In this document: piece after piece, positions 26,513 through 35,684 of the stretch
How positions within the stretch are numbered: the first letter of the stretch is position 1
Layout: every line of letters starts with the position of its first letter
NCBI GenBank assembly: GCA_040387195.1
Contig: JAZKEF010000001.1
Coordinates: forward strand, 1 to 64,000
DNA length: 64,000 nt
Direction of reading: 5' to 3'
From: UKL13-3 sp040387195
GTDB lineage: Bacteria; Bacteroidota; Bacteroidia; UKL13-3
Translations under genes and position numbers: made by a program
Notes under the pieces: generated by a model
Told to the model about the DNA's origin: nothing
The model's database searches: none
What the model saw: the letters and a program-made list of their open reading frames with translations, nothing else

Positions 26513-28930
26513 TCAATTTCTAAGCGGTTTGCCCGTTTTTAAGGTATGTTGAATCCTCTCCAGTGTTTTGCGTTCACCACACAAACTCAAAAAGGCTTCG
26601 CGCTCCAGGTCCAGCAGGTATTGTTCGCTCACCAGTTGCGGATAGCTCAAATCTCCGCCACACATAATCCAGGCGAGCTTTTCCGATATTTTTTTATCAT
26701 GTTCACTGATGTATTCTCCACGTAACATCGAACTGGCTCCAATCTGAAACATTGCCAGTCCTGCTTTGCCCTGCACTCTAATATCTTTCCGCATCACCGG
26801 TTGTGTATAGCCCATGTCGGCCAGCTCAATCACCCGCTGTTTGGCATCTGCGATCTGCCTGCGTTCATTCATGCTAATGCGGTCATGTTTGCGGAAAATT
26901 CCCATCTCAAGTGCTTCGGCTGCCGAAGTTGCAACTTTGGCCATGGCTATGTTCATGTATGCATTTTGTAAGGTGTTTAGTTCAATATCGCCTTTCTCAA
27001 AAGCATCGCTGGCCCGCAGTGTGAGTTCTTTGGTTCCTCCTCCTCCCGGAATGAGGCCTACTCCCATTTCCACCAATCCAATGTATGTTTCGGCAGCTGC
27101 CTGCACCGCATCGGCATGCAAGTTAATTTCACATCCGCCACCCAAACTCAACCCATGAGGGGCTGTTACAACTGGGATCGTAGAATAACGAACACGCATC
27201 ATTGTTTTCTGAAAACTGCGAACCATCAAATCAATTTCATCAAACTCCTGATCGATTGCAAACATGAGCAACATAGCCAGATTTGCACCGGCCGAAAAAT
27301 TGGGGTCATTGTTTCCGATGACCAGCCCTCTGAAATCAGCCTCAGCAATCTCTATCGACTTATTAAGTGCCGACACAATTTCGCTCCCCATGGTGTTCAT
27401 CTTGGTCTGGAATTCGAGGTTCAATATGCCGTCTCCCAAATCATGTAACGTAGCTCCGTTGTTACTCCACACTTTGCTGTTGCTGCGGATATGATCAAGT
27501 ACGATGATCTCACCTGAACCCGGAAGCGGCTTATATGTTTTGCTTGCAATGTGGTAATATTTACGAACACCATTTTCTGTTTTGTAAAATGTATCGGCTC
27601 CTGATGCCAGCATTTCGGCAACCCATGCTGCAGGCTCGCGCCCTGCAGTTTTCATCTGCTCCACTGTATGGGCAACTCCAAGTGTATCCCATATTTCAAA
27701 CGGGCCCAGTTCCCATCCGAAACCTGCACATACTGCCTCATCAATTTGGAACAGATGATCGGCTATTTCGGGAATCCTGTTGGTTACATAAGCAAATGCT
27801 CCGAAAAAAGTATGGCGGTAAAATTCACCAGCCTTATCCGTTCCTGCCAGCAATACAGGGAAACGTTTGCGCAAATCATCAATGGGTTTGGTTGCTTCTA
27901 GTGTTGCAAATCTTGTTTTCTGCTGCACTCCATATTCAAATGTTTGGAGGTTTAATGAAAGTATTTCCGTTTCACCTGACGCATTTTTAATCTTCTTATA
28001 AAAACCTTGTTTGGACTTATCGCCATACCATTTGTTTTCATCCAGTTTTTTCAAATACTCGGGCAACACAAACATATCTTTCGCCTCATCATCTTTTGCA
28101 TCGACAGCCAGATTATTGGCAACTTTCACCAATGTATCAATACCAACTACATCGGCTGTACGGAATGTTGCCGACTTAGGTCTTCCCACAACAGGGCCGG
28201 TTAATTTATCCACTTCTTCAACCGACAACCCTAATTTGGAAGCAGCATGCAACACTTCCATGATAGCATACACCCCAATACGATTGGCAATAAACGCAGG
28301 AGTATCTTTACACAGCACAGTGGTTTTACCAAGAAAACGATCACCATATTGCATGTAAAAATCGACTACATCCTTGCGTGTTAAATCTGTAGGAATAATT
28401 TCAAGCAACTTTAAATAGCGTGGCGGATTAAAAAAATGTGTACCACAGAAATGTGTCTTAAAATCATCTGTTCTGCCATCCAGCATTAAATGAATAGGAA
28501 TCCCTGAAGTATTGCTTGAAATGAGGGTACCCGGTTTACGGTATTGTTCTACCTGATCAAATACCTTTTTCTTAATTCCAAGATTTTCCACAACGGCTTC
28601 CAATACCCAATCGCAACCTGCGATATCTTTCATATCATCATCAAAATTTCCTATGGTAATATTTGCAATAACTTTGCTATGATACACAGGCGAAGGATTG
28701 GCTTTCACAACAGCCTGCAGTGCTTCATTCACAATACGGTTACGAACAGCCTTATGATCTAGATTCATTCCTTTGGCTTTTTCACTTTCAGTTGGTTCTG
28801 GAGGAACAATATCGAGCAATAATACCTGCACACCGATATTGGCGAAATGGCAGGCAATGCGCGATCCCATTACCCCTGAACCTAATACTGCTACTTTTCT
28901 TATTTTATATTCCATTTTGTGTTGATTCAT
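26513..28930 (-). CDS. 3-hydroxyacyl-CoA dehydrogenase / enoyl-CoA hydratase fusion (FadN type)
   Basis: An 805-residue bifunctional enzyme. The N-terminal NAD-binding fold has VAVLGSGVMGSRIACHFANI (residues 13-32), CDWVLEAVVENL, ISSNTSGIPI and GTHFFNPPRYLKLLEIIP. A second dehydrogenase C-terminal-type repeat follows. The last about 300 residues are crotonase-like (FSAGANLAMLL oxyanion region, HGLSLGGGCEINLHAD, EMGVGLIPGGGGTKEL). The domain order, dehydrogenase first and hydratase last, is that of Bacillus FadN rather than E. coli FadB. The ATG at 28915 (residue 6) is an equally good start. It follows marR by 37 bp. Confidence 0.93.
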   Translation of the reverse strand: MNQHKMEYKIRKVAVLGSGVMGSRIACHFANIGVQVLLLDIVPPEPTESEKAKGMNLDHKAVRNRIVNEALQAVVKANPSPVYHSKVIANITIGNFDDDMKDIAGCDWVLEAVVENLGIKKKVFDQVEQYRKPGTLISSNTSGIPIHLMLDGRTDDFKTHFCGTHFFNPPRYLKLLEIIPTDLTRKDVVDFYMQYGDRFLGKTTVLCKDTPAFIANRIGVYAIMEVLHAASKLGLSVEEVDKLTGPVVGRPKSATFRTADVVGIDTLVKVANNLAVDAKDDEAKDMFVLPEYLKKLDENKWYGDKSKQGFYKKIKNASGETEILSLNLQTFEYGVQQKTRFATLEATKPIDDLRKRFPVLLAGTDKAGEFYRHTFFGAFAYVTNRIPEIADHLFQIDEAVCAGFGWELGPFEIWDTLGVAHTVEQMKTAGREPAAWVAEMLASGADTFYKTENGVRKYYHIASKTYKPLPGSGEIIVLDHIRSNSKVWSNNGATLHDLGDGILNLEFQTKMNTMGSEIVSALNKSIEIAEADFRGLVIGNNDPNFSAGANLAMLLMFAIDQEFDEIDLMVRSFQKTMMRVRYSTIPVVTAPHGLSLGGGCEINLHADAVQAAAETYIGLVEMGVGLIPGGGGTKELTLRASDAFEKGDIELNTLQNAYMNIAMAKVATSAAEALEMGIFRKHDRISMNERRQIADAKQRVIELADMGYTQPVMRKDIRVQGKAGLAMFQIGASSMLRGEYISEHDKKISEKLAWIMCGGDLSYPQLVSEQYLLDLEREAFLSLCGERKTLERIQHTLKTGKPLRN

Positions 28931-28967
28931 TGTGCGTTTTCATATCTCTCTACCTTCAATCCCCTTA

Positions 28968-29423
28968 TTACTTAATTCCTTCATTCTTAATCCCAAACTT
29001 TGTATCAATCGCAATTGTTGTAATGTCTTCCAGCATAACATGAAACTTTTCCAACTCTGAAGCACTGTATTTATCAGCTATAATTTTATTGAAGTCCTTC
29101 ACCGTTTTTTTGGAGATTTCTTTTTTCCGTTTCCCTTTTTCGGTTAGCGTCATCCGCACAACACGGGCATCTGCTTTATCTTTTTTTCTTTTAATGATTC
29201 CTCGTTCTTCCAGTTGTTTCATGGTGCGACTCAAACTCGTAGCCTCCATGCCAAGCAATGGCCCTATTTGTGTTGAGGGAGTGCCCTCATGGCTGTCAAT
29301 ATTCAACAGAATAAATCCGGTAGTAGTGGTTAACTCGTGATTCACTGCTTCCATATTATACATCCTGCTGATGGCGTGCCAGCTTTGTTTGATACGTGAA
29401 CAGGTTGTTTCCTTTTTTGCCAT
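28968..29423 (-). CDS. MarR-family transcriptional regulator
   Basis: A 151-residue winged-helix regulator. The N-terminal dimerisation helix is followed by LTTTTGFILLNIDSHEGTP, the recognition region IGPLLGMEATSLSRTMKQLE (about residues 60-79) and the wing RGIIKRKKDKADARVVRMTL. The C-terminal helices are basic. Its place as the second gene of the beta-oxidation operon points to control of that operon, probably by acyl-CoA or a fatty acid, as for FadR-like regulators in other phyla. The perfect palindrome at 31260-31277 is the best operator candidate. Confidence 0.88.
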   Translation of the reverse strand: MAKKETTCSRIKQSWHAISRMYNMEAVNHELTTTTGFILLNIDSHEGTPSTQIGPLLGMEATSLSRTMKQLEERGIIKRKKDKADARVVRMTLTEKGKRKKEISKKTVKDFNKIIADKYSASELEKFHVMLEDITTIAIDTKFGIKNEGIK

Positions 29424-29462
29424 GTTATTAGCTCGTTATATGTATATGATGTTACCCTTACT

Positions 29463-31241
29463 TTAAATTGTGATCTCGGAGCTATATATTTTTTGGATCA
29501 GTGCTTCATTGATGCGCAGAATTTCTTTTCGTCTTAAACTCAGTTTAGGAGTGAGCTCTCCTCCATCAATGCTCCACTCATAAGGCAACAGGGCAAACTC
29601 TTTGATGGTTTCATATTGCGCAAGGTCCTTATTGGTAACATCAACCTGCTTTTGCATTTTCTTCACAATAAAATCCTTGCTTATCATTTCCTCATTCGTG
29701 GTATACGTGATATTGTTACGTTCGCACCAGCCTTTGAGAGCCGCAAACGAAGGGATTATCAATGCTGCCGCAAATTTATGACCCTCTCCAATCACCATTG
29801 CCTGTTCGATGTATGGGGATTCTTTAAGCATATTTTCAATTAACTGAGGTGTAATAAACTTACCTCCCGATGTTTTGAAAATTTCTTTTTTACGATCGGT
29901 AATTTTCAAAAACCTACCTTCAATTAACTCACCAATATCTCCTGTTTTAAACCAACCATCTTCCATTACTTCAGCAGTTTCTTGGGGTTTCTTATAATAA
30001 CCCATCATTACGTTCGGGCCTTTTACCATAATCTCACCATCCGCTGCAAATTTTACCTGCACTCCTTTAATAACAGGACCTACAGTTCCGAATCTTACTG
30101 AATTGGGTTGAAAAGAATTAACAGCTACCACCGGTGATGTTTCCGTAAGTCCATATCCCTCAAGTACAGGAATCCTTGCTGCGGTAAATACCCTTGCCAA
30201 TCGTGGTTGAAGTGCTGCACCTCCCGATACTATCACTTCTACTTTACTTCCAAGAGCTTCCCTCCATTTACTAAATATCAGTTTATTGGCAATCTTAAGT
30301 TGGAGTTCATACCACCAACCGTTTGCACCATTTTGTTCATAACGCAATCCTAGATTGAGTGCCCAGAAAAATAACTGCTTTTTAATCCCTGTAAGTTCAT
30401 GTCCTTTTGCAACAATCCGTTCGTACACCTTTTCGAGCAAACGTGGCACTGTGGCAAAACAATGTGGCTGTACTTCCTTAAGGTTATCAGCAATCTTATC
30501 CATTGACTCTGCGTAGTAAATGGACAAACCTTTATATAGATACATTACCGTGAGCATACGCTCAAACACATGGTTAAGCGGAAGGAAACTCAATACTTTC
30601 CAGTCTGTACCAAAAGTAGCCGCTTCGGAGCTTGCAATGGCATTACTTAGCAGATTATGATGAGAGAGCATGACACCTTTGGGATTACCGGTTGTGCCGG
30701 ATGTATACAATATGGTAGCACAATCGTGGGTGCCAATACCTGCTTTAATTTCTTCCAACCGGTCCTTCTTTTTGCAACCCTTTCCTTTTTCAAGGAATGA
30801 ACTCCAATCGGTGGCACCTTCTATTGCATCAAAGGTTATAATATCAATTAGCCCCGGAATCTTATCTTTTACCTGATATACCTTATCATACAATTCCTTG
30901 CCCGGAACAAATACATATTTAACCTCGGCATCATTTAATATATATACCAGATCATTCTGACTGATGGTAGGGTATATCGGAACATTGATACATCCGGCTT
31001 CCATTATGCCCATATTGGTCATTACCCATTCGGGGCGGTTGGGTGAGATGATGCTCAGCTTATCTCCTTTTTGCAACCCCATATCAAACAAGGCATAACT
31101 TATAAGATTGGCATCTTCCAGTACTTCATGTGCGCTGAAACTCGTCCACTTCCCCTTCACTTTATACGTTAACATGTCGGACTTGTTAAATAACTTCTCG
31201 TATCTTGGAAGTAAATCAAATAAACGTGTGGGTTCCATCAT
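29463..31241 (-). CDS. fadD: Long-chain fatty-acid-CoA ligase
   Basis: A 592-residue ANL-superfamily AMP-forming synthetase. The P-loop motif is ATILYTSGTTGNPKGVMLSH (residues 175-194). YGLTETSPV, DGWFKTGDIGE, the hinge ITDRKKEIFKTSGGKFITPQ, and a C-terminal lysine-containing subdomain (LTPKLSLRRKEIL) complete the set. It activates imported fatty acids to acyl-CoA at the inner membrane, feeding the downstream operon. The start is ATG at 31241; a second ATG lies directly after it. It is the first gene of the operon. Confidence 0.94.
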   Translation of the reverse strand: MMEPTRLFDLLPRYEKLFNKSDMLTYKVKGKWTSFSAHEVLEDANLISYALFDMGLQKGDKLSIISPNRPEWVMTNMGIMEAGCINVPIYPTISQNDLVYILNDAEVKYVFVPGKELYDKVYQVKDKIPGLIDIITFDAIEGATDWSSFLEKGKGCKKKDRLEEIKAGIGTHDCATILYTSGTTGNPKGVMLSHHNLLSNAIASSEAATFGTDWKVLSFLPLNHVFERMLTVMYLYKGLSIYYAESMDKIADNLKEVQPHCFATVPRLLEKVYERIVAKGHELTGIKKQLFFWALNLGLRYEQNGANGWWYELQLKIANKLIFSKWREALGSKVEVIVSGGAALQPRLARVFTAARIPVLEGYGLTETSPVVAVNSFQPNSVRFGTVGPVIKGVQVKFAADGEIMVKGPNVMMGYYKKPQETAEVMEDGWFKTGDIGELIEGRFLKITDRKKEIFKTSGGKFITPQLIENMLKESPYIEQAMVIGEGHKFAAALIIPSFAALKGWCERNNITYTTNEEMISKDFIVKKMQKQVDVTNKDLAQYETIKEFALLPYEWSIDGGELTPKLSLRRKEILRINEALIQKIYSSEITI

Positions 31242-31259
31242 GATAAAATATTACATTTT

Positions 31260-31277
31260 TATTATGCATGCATAATA
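31260..31277. promoter_or_regulatory. 18-bp perfect palindrome, candidate MarR operator
   Basis: TATTATGCATGCATAATA reads identically on both strands. It lies in the 56-bp divergent promoter region between fadD (start 31241, minus) and the nitronate monooxygenase-like gene (start 31298, plus), 18-20 bp from each. MarR proteins bind 16-20-bp palindromes near their own operon promoters. This makes it the natural target of the MarR protein encoded as the second gene of the fadD operon. Confidence 0.6.
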
Positions 31278-31297
31278 TTAAATACTAAATTAGTACT

Positions 31298-32320
31298 ATG
31301 GAATTGAAAAATCAAGTAACTGAACAATTAAATATTTCATTGCCCATTATCATGGCTCCCATGTTTCTGGTTTCGAATGAAGCAATGATGAAAGAGTCCA
31401 TACGGAATGGCATTGCCGGTTGTTTCCCTACCCTTAATTACCGGAAGGAAGGAGAACTAGAAGCAATACTTACTTCACTTAATGAAGAATTAACATTGCA
31501 CCGCAGCGGAACATATGGTGTAAACCTGATTGTCCAAAAAAGCAATCCGCTTTACGAAAAACACCTTGCTGTTTGTGTTGCCCATAAAGTTCCGTTTTTC
31601 ATCACCTCGTTGGGTAATCCCAAACAGGTAATAATGGCGGCTCATGCCTACGGTGCCAAAGTATATTGCGATGTAACCAATATTGAACACGCCCAAAAGT
31701 GCTACGAACACGGGTGTGATGGGTTCGTTGCTGTTGGGCAGGGTGCCGGAGGACATGCAGGTCCTAATCCGTTGCATATTTTGGTTCCTGCCCTCAAAAA
31801 ACACTTTCCGGATAAACCAGTGATAGCAGCCGGTGGAATTACAAACGGTACCGCTTTGTTATCCATGCAGGTATTAGGAGCTGATGCCGTTTCTATAGGT
31901 ACACGTTTTATTAACAGTACAGAATGCAATGTGAATGATGCCTACAAACACGCTATCATAACTGCCCGTATGGATGATATTGTGATGACCGAAAAACTAT
32001 CGGGAACTCCATGTACAATTATTAATACTGCTACAGCCCAACAAATGGGATATACCCAAAACTGGTTTGAAAAATGGCTGAGCAAAAACAAACGCACCAA
32101 AAAGTGGTTTAAGATGCTCATTCAGATCCGGGGAATGAAGAAGCTTGAAAAGTCTGTATTGCCCAACAATTACCAAACCTTGTGGTGTGCAGGAAAATCA
32201 GTAGAGTTGATTGATGATATATTGCCTTGTGCTGAAATTATCCATACCATTGAAAAGGAATACAACGAAGCCTTTCTGTTTTTTAACCGCAAAGCCGAAG
32301 AAGGCGCAAAAAATATATAA
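31298..32320 (+). CDS. Nitronate monooxygenase-like FMN enzyme
   Basis: A 340-residue TIM-barrel flavoprotein of the nitronate monooxygenase/2-nitropropane dioxygenase family. Markers are PIIMAPMFLVSNEAMM (residues 17-32), ITSLGNPKQVIMAA, VAVGQGAGGHAGPN with the conserved histidine, PVIAAGGITNGTALLSMQVLGADAVSIGTRF for the phosphate-binding barrel end, and a C-terminal helical tail. It binds FMN; the physiological substrate is uncertain, and related enzymes next to fatty-acid genes can act as enoyl-ACP reductases (FabK-like). It is divergent from fadD and four bases before the DUF4442 gene. Confidence 0.85.
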   Translation: MELKNQVTEQLNISLPIIMAPMFLVSNEAMMKESIRNGIAGCFPTLNYRKEGELEAILTSLNEELTLHRSGTYGVNLIVQKSNPLYEKHLAVCVAHKVPFFITSLGNPKQVIMAAHAYGAKVYCDVTNIEHAQKCYEHGCDGFVAVGQGAGGHAGPNPLHILVPALKKHFPDKPVIAAGGITNGTALLSMQVLGADAVSIGTRFINSTECNVNDAYKHAIITARMDDIVMTEKLSGTPCTIINTATAQQMGYTQNWFEKWLSKNKRTKKWFKMLIQIRGMKKLEKSVLPNNYQTLWCAGKSVELIDDILPCAEIIHTIEKEYNEAFLFFNRKAEEGAKNI

Positions 32321-32323
32321 GCC

Positions 32324-32833
32324 ATGAAACAACTATTTACGATTGCCAATAAGGCAAAACACTCTTCCTTTTATTTATGGTTGTTGAATGTGGTGTTGTG
32401 GAGGGTGATTCCCTTTAACCGGGTGCATAAAGTTACCATTGAATCCCTATCGGATACCCAGGTTTCCATTTTGCTACCCTACAAAAAATCAAATCAAAAT
32501 CATTTGAAGGGAATGCATGCCTGCGCATTGGCAACCTTATGCGAGTATGCATGTGGTATTGGATTAATGACAACACTCGACCCTAAACAATACCGCATTA
32601 TATTAAAGGATATTAAACTTAGTTACCATGCACAGGCCAAAAGTGATGTGCGTGCCTCTTTTGAAATTACCCCAAGCCGCCTAGAGCAAGAAATCCTTTT
32701 GCCATTGCAACAAACAGGATTAACAACTCAAACCTACACAGTGCAGGCTTTCGACACAAACAAAAAGCTGATGTGTACAGGTGAAGTGACCTGGCAATTG
32801 AAACGTTGGGATAAGGTACGATTTGCGAACTAA
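32324..32833 (+). CDS. DUF4442 hotdog-fold protein (putative thioesterase)
   Basis: A 169-residue protein with the DUF4442 pattern: a hydrophobic N-terminal helix (SSFYLWLLNVVLWRVIPFNR), NHLKGMHACALATLCEYACG (residues 59-78) forming the hotdog helix, and IILKDIKLSYHAQAKSDVRA. It is related to PaaI/YiiD thioesterases and probably acts on acyl-CoA. It follows the nitronate monooxygenase-like gene by 3 bp (one transcript) and its stop overlaps the convergent T9SS gene's stop in CTAA (32830-32833). Confidence 0.78.
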   Translation: MKQLFTIANKAKHSSFYLWLLNVVLWRVIPFNRVHKVTIESLSDTQVSILLPYKKSNQNHLKGMHACALATLCEYACGIGLMTTLDPKQYRIILKDIKLSYHAQAKSDVRASFEITPSRLEQEILLPLQQTGLTTQTYTVQAFDTNKKLMCTGEVTWQLKRWDKVRFAN

Positions 32834-35520
32834 CGTTTTATCAGTTTCTGGTAATACACCTGATCGCCCGATCTGAATTCAATGGTATAGAATCCACTGG
32901 AAAAGTGACTGACATTTAGTTGCGAATGTGTTCTATGTAATTCGGTATTGAATACCGCACGTCCCATTGCATCAAACACTTTCATGGAAACCGATTGACC
33001 AACCCTTGATTCAATAGTCAATATATCAGTTACCGGATTGGGAACAACAGCTAACATTTGTGATAATTTAACTTCCGACAAACCTGTTTTCTTCGCGAAA
33101 ACAACATTGGATTGTGAAGACAGATACTTTCCTGCTGAATCGCATGAACTACCGGGTTTTGTTGAAACCATGTAGAAGGTTTGCTCTTCTGGTGCCTCAA
33201 TATCTTTATAGGTAGAGACTCCTGCCTGCACTGATGTTATAAGACTGAGATTCCCCGGAGAATTGCCCCTGTATATATCCACTCCACCTTGGATGGCTGC
33301 CCAATATAAACTCCATGTATTGCTGAATTCATGAGAAACAGATAAATAAAGAGATTGCACGGATGTTGATTTGGAGGACTCATTCCCACAGGTATCCACT
33401 GTTGTAATCACATAACGTTCCGGTTTAATATCCGGAGTTGAGGACGAATCCATGAATGTGTTAAAAGACTTTACCTCACAATTTCCGAGAAAGGTAGAAA
33501 CACCTCCACCTTGTTCCTTATAAATTCGAAAACTTACCGTTGGAGTTGCATCAACCGGTTTCCATAGAATAATATTCTTATGGCTGATACTATCTACTGT
33601 AACACGGCAAAGGGATTGAGGAATTTTATTCACTCCTAACGTGACTTGTTTTAACATTGATGCCATACAGTTATTTGTGTCGGTAACACTATAAGTAACG
33701 GTGTATGGCTTAGCTATTGCATATGTTTTAGAAACCATGCTTCCTGTATCTGAGGTTCCATCACCCAAATCCCATTGACGATTGGTATAAATAAATGACG
33801 ATGTATCGTTAAACACAAATGAATGTCCAATAAAACATTGTGTATCCTTATTAATTGTAAAATCTACAGCATTGGCAAAGATCATTGTGTCGTGTACCTC
33901 AATTGTATCATAATAAAATTGGGTACACAGGCTCTCGGTGGATCCATTCGTTGCGGCCAAAATAATTAGGTACTTACCGGTTTCCCTAAATTTCAACAGA
34001 GGACATGTTGAAACATTATTAAACTGATATGGATTATTGGTCATTGAAAAATCCCAGGGGTAACGGGATATTTGCCATTGTACCAAACTAGGAGGAACAG
34101 CCGGTTTATTATTGGTGTATCCCGGCTTAAAGGATCCACAGTTCATATATCCTTTATGTATATTGAGACTAACCTTCTCTTTTACCCTAATCGCAAATGA
34201 ACGTGAAACGCGACCGGGATTAGGACAACGGTTATCTTTTGCTGAAACGGTAAAATAATATGGATTTGCACGTTTTAAACTATCGGGCGGTGTCCAGCAA
34301 AATTGATATGTTTTTTCTCTTGCTGTTGTAGGTGCAACCAATGTAAAGCTTGCTCCGAGACTTGCCAATGAACTATCCCAGGTTAAGCTTGTTGTATCTG
34401 AAACTATGGGAGGAACAAGCTTAAAATCGGTATCTTTTGCCGTTATGGTAAAACATAGCTGCTCACCACCACATACATCCCATGTTAACTGAGGAGCATT
34501 GGGATTGATTGGATGGGGAGGATTTGTTATGAACCGAGGCGGATTATTGGGGGTACAATTGCTCAATACAACTGTCTGAACATCTCTTCTGGTTATCCCA
34601 AGTATTGTTGGTGTCCCATTTATCATTCTCCATTGTTTGACCTCTACAGCCACCACACCTGTGAAATTCTGTCCGCCCCCATTGCCTGGGGTAAATGAAA
34701 CATCTCCGGTCAGTGTATCACAACGGATACCTCCTGGAAACTCTGCATTGTAAGCTCCAGTCCATGGCATTGGCTTATCATAATTAAAAGGAACTATATA
34801 CCCCACCGGAGTTTTAAATGCTTTTAATGCAGGAACAAACCTGTAAGTCAATGAATCACCTTCGGGATCATCTGCTCCATTATTGAACACAAAATTCTCC
34901 CCCCCGCATATAGTCATCAGCGGATCGTTTCTGAATTGGGGAGAACTTGAGCATGGACTTAACGGAAGGCAGCGGTTTATAACGGCATCAATATAAAAAC
35001 CTGAGGTATCGGATGAAACAATGGTATAAATACCTGCACCTCTGCAACAGGTTTCCCAAACAAAACGAACATTGCAACAAGCGGAGGGAATGGTGGAAGT
35101 ATTTCCCACATTTGCCAATCCTTTAAACTCATATCGCTCGAATGATGGAGAATAGGTACCGGGAGAAACGCAACCCATATTTGTGCATGTGTTTTTAGCT
35201 CCCGGACAGGATCCAGCCGCATTCATATCCCTCACATTAACAAGATTCATTGTAACATTCCCATAGTGTTGCTGATTGTAAGGTGAGTCTACTCCATATA
35301 TATTGATCACTTTTGAACATGGAGCACCACAAGTACCTGTACATAATGAAGGACTTCCATCACAACTCGTATACAGAATCAACGTAACTTCAAAAATTCC
35401 GGGTGTTGTGGTACATTTATAGGAAATCTCGGCACCTGCTATCTGGCTTGCAAAAGTGTGAACCGAGGCGAAAAGCATACACAGAAAGAAGACTTTTGTT
35501 TTTAAAACAGTCGAAAACAT
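32830..35520 (-). CDS. T9SS-sorted surface protein with PKD domain
   Basis: A large secreted protein, 896 residues from the ATG at 35520; the frame is open upstream to 35583. I prefer 35520 because a normal signal peptide (TKVFFLCMLFASVHTFAS) then begins the protein. The N-terminal IAGAEISYKCTTTPGIFEVT region is typical of Bacteroidota surface proteins linked to gliding. About 20 cysteines, cadherin/PKD-like beta domains and a PKD motif (RQWDLGDGTSDTG) follow. It ends in a T9SS type A sorting domain (VVPNPVTDILTIES ... SSGFYTIEFRSGDQVYYQKL). It should be exported by T9SS and anchored to the surface; ligand unknown. Confidence 0.88.
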   Translation of the reverse strand: MFSTVLKTKVFFLCMLFASVHTFASQIAGAEISYKCTTTPGIFEVTLILYTSCDGSPSLCTGTCGAPCSKVINIYGVDSPYNQQHYGNVTMNLVNVRDMNAAGSCPGAKNTCTNMGCVSPGTYSPSFERYEFKGLANVGNTSTIPSACCNVRFVWETCCRGAGIYTIVSSDTSGFYIDAVINRCLPLSPCSSSPQFRNDPLMTICGGENFVFNNGADDPEGDSLTYRFVPALKAFKTPVGYIVPFNYDKPMPWTGAYNAEFPGGIRCDTLTGDVSFTPGNGGGQNFTGVVAVEVKQWRMINGTPTILGITRRDVQTVVLSNCTPNNPPRFITNPPHPINPNAPQLTWDVCGGEQLCFTITAKDTDFKLVPPIVSDTTSLTWDSSLASLGASFTLVAPTTAREKTYQFCWTPPDSLKRANPYYFTVSAKDNRCPNPGRVSRSFAIRVKEKVSLNIHKGYMNCGSFKPGYTNNKPAVPPSLVQWQISRYPWDFSMTNNPYQFNNVSTCPLLKFRETGKYLIILAATNGSTESLCTQFYYDTIEVHDTMIFANAVDFTINKDTQCFIGHSFVFNDTSSFIYTNRQWDLGDGTSDTGSMVSKTYAIAKPYTVTYSVTDTNNCMASMLKQVTLGVNKIPQSLCRVTVDSISHKNIILWKPVDATPTVSFRIYKEQGGGVSTFLGNCEVKSFNTFMDSSSTPDIKPERYVITTVDTCGNESSKSTSVQSLYLSVSHEFSNTWSLYWAAIQGGVDIYRGNSPGNLSLITSVQAGVSTYKDIEAPEEQTFYMVSTKPGSSCDSAGKYLSSQSNVVFAKKTGLSEVKLSQMLAVVPNPVTDILTIESRVGQSVSMKVFDAMGRAVFNTELHRTHSQLNVSHFSSGFYTIEFRSGDQVYYQKLIKR

Positions 35521-35684
35521 TTTTTTTATGCATTCAGAAAGTACCGACATCTTCGGTATGGCTAAAGGGGATAACCTCGTCATAGTTGTTTGGATATATT
35601 TTAGGGTAAGTACGCATAAATAAATGTAGTGTCCAATATAAATTTATAAAGAATACTCTTTAATATTGGTTGAAACATTCCATT

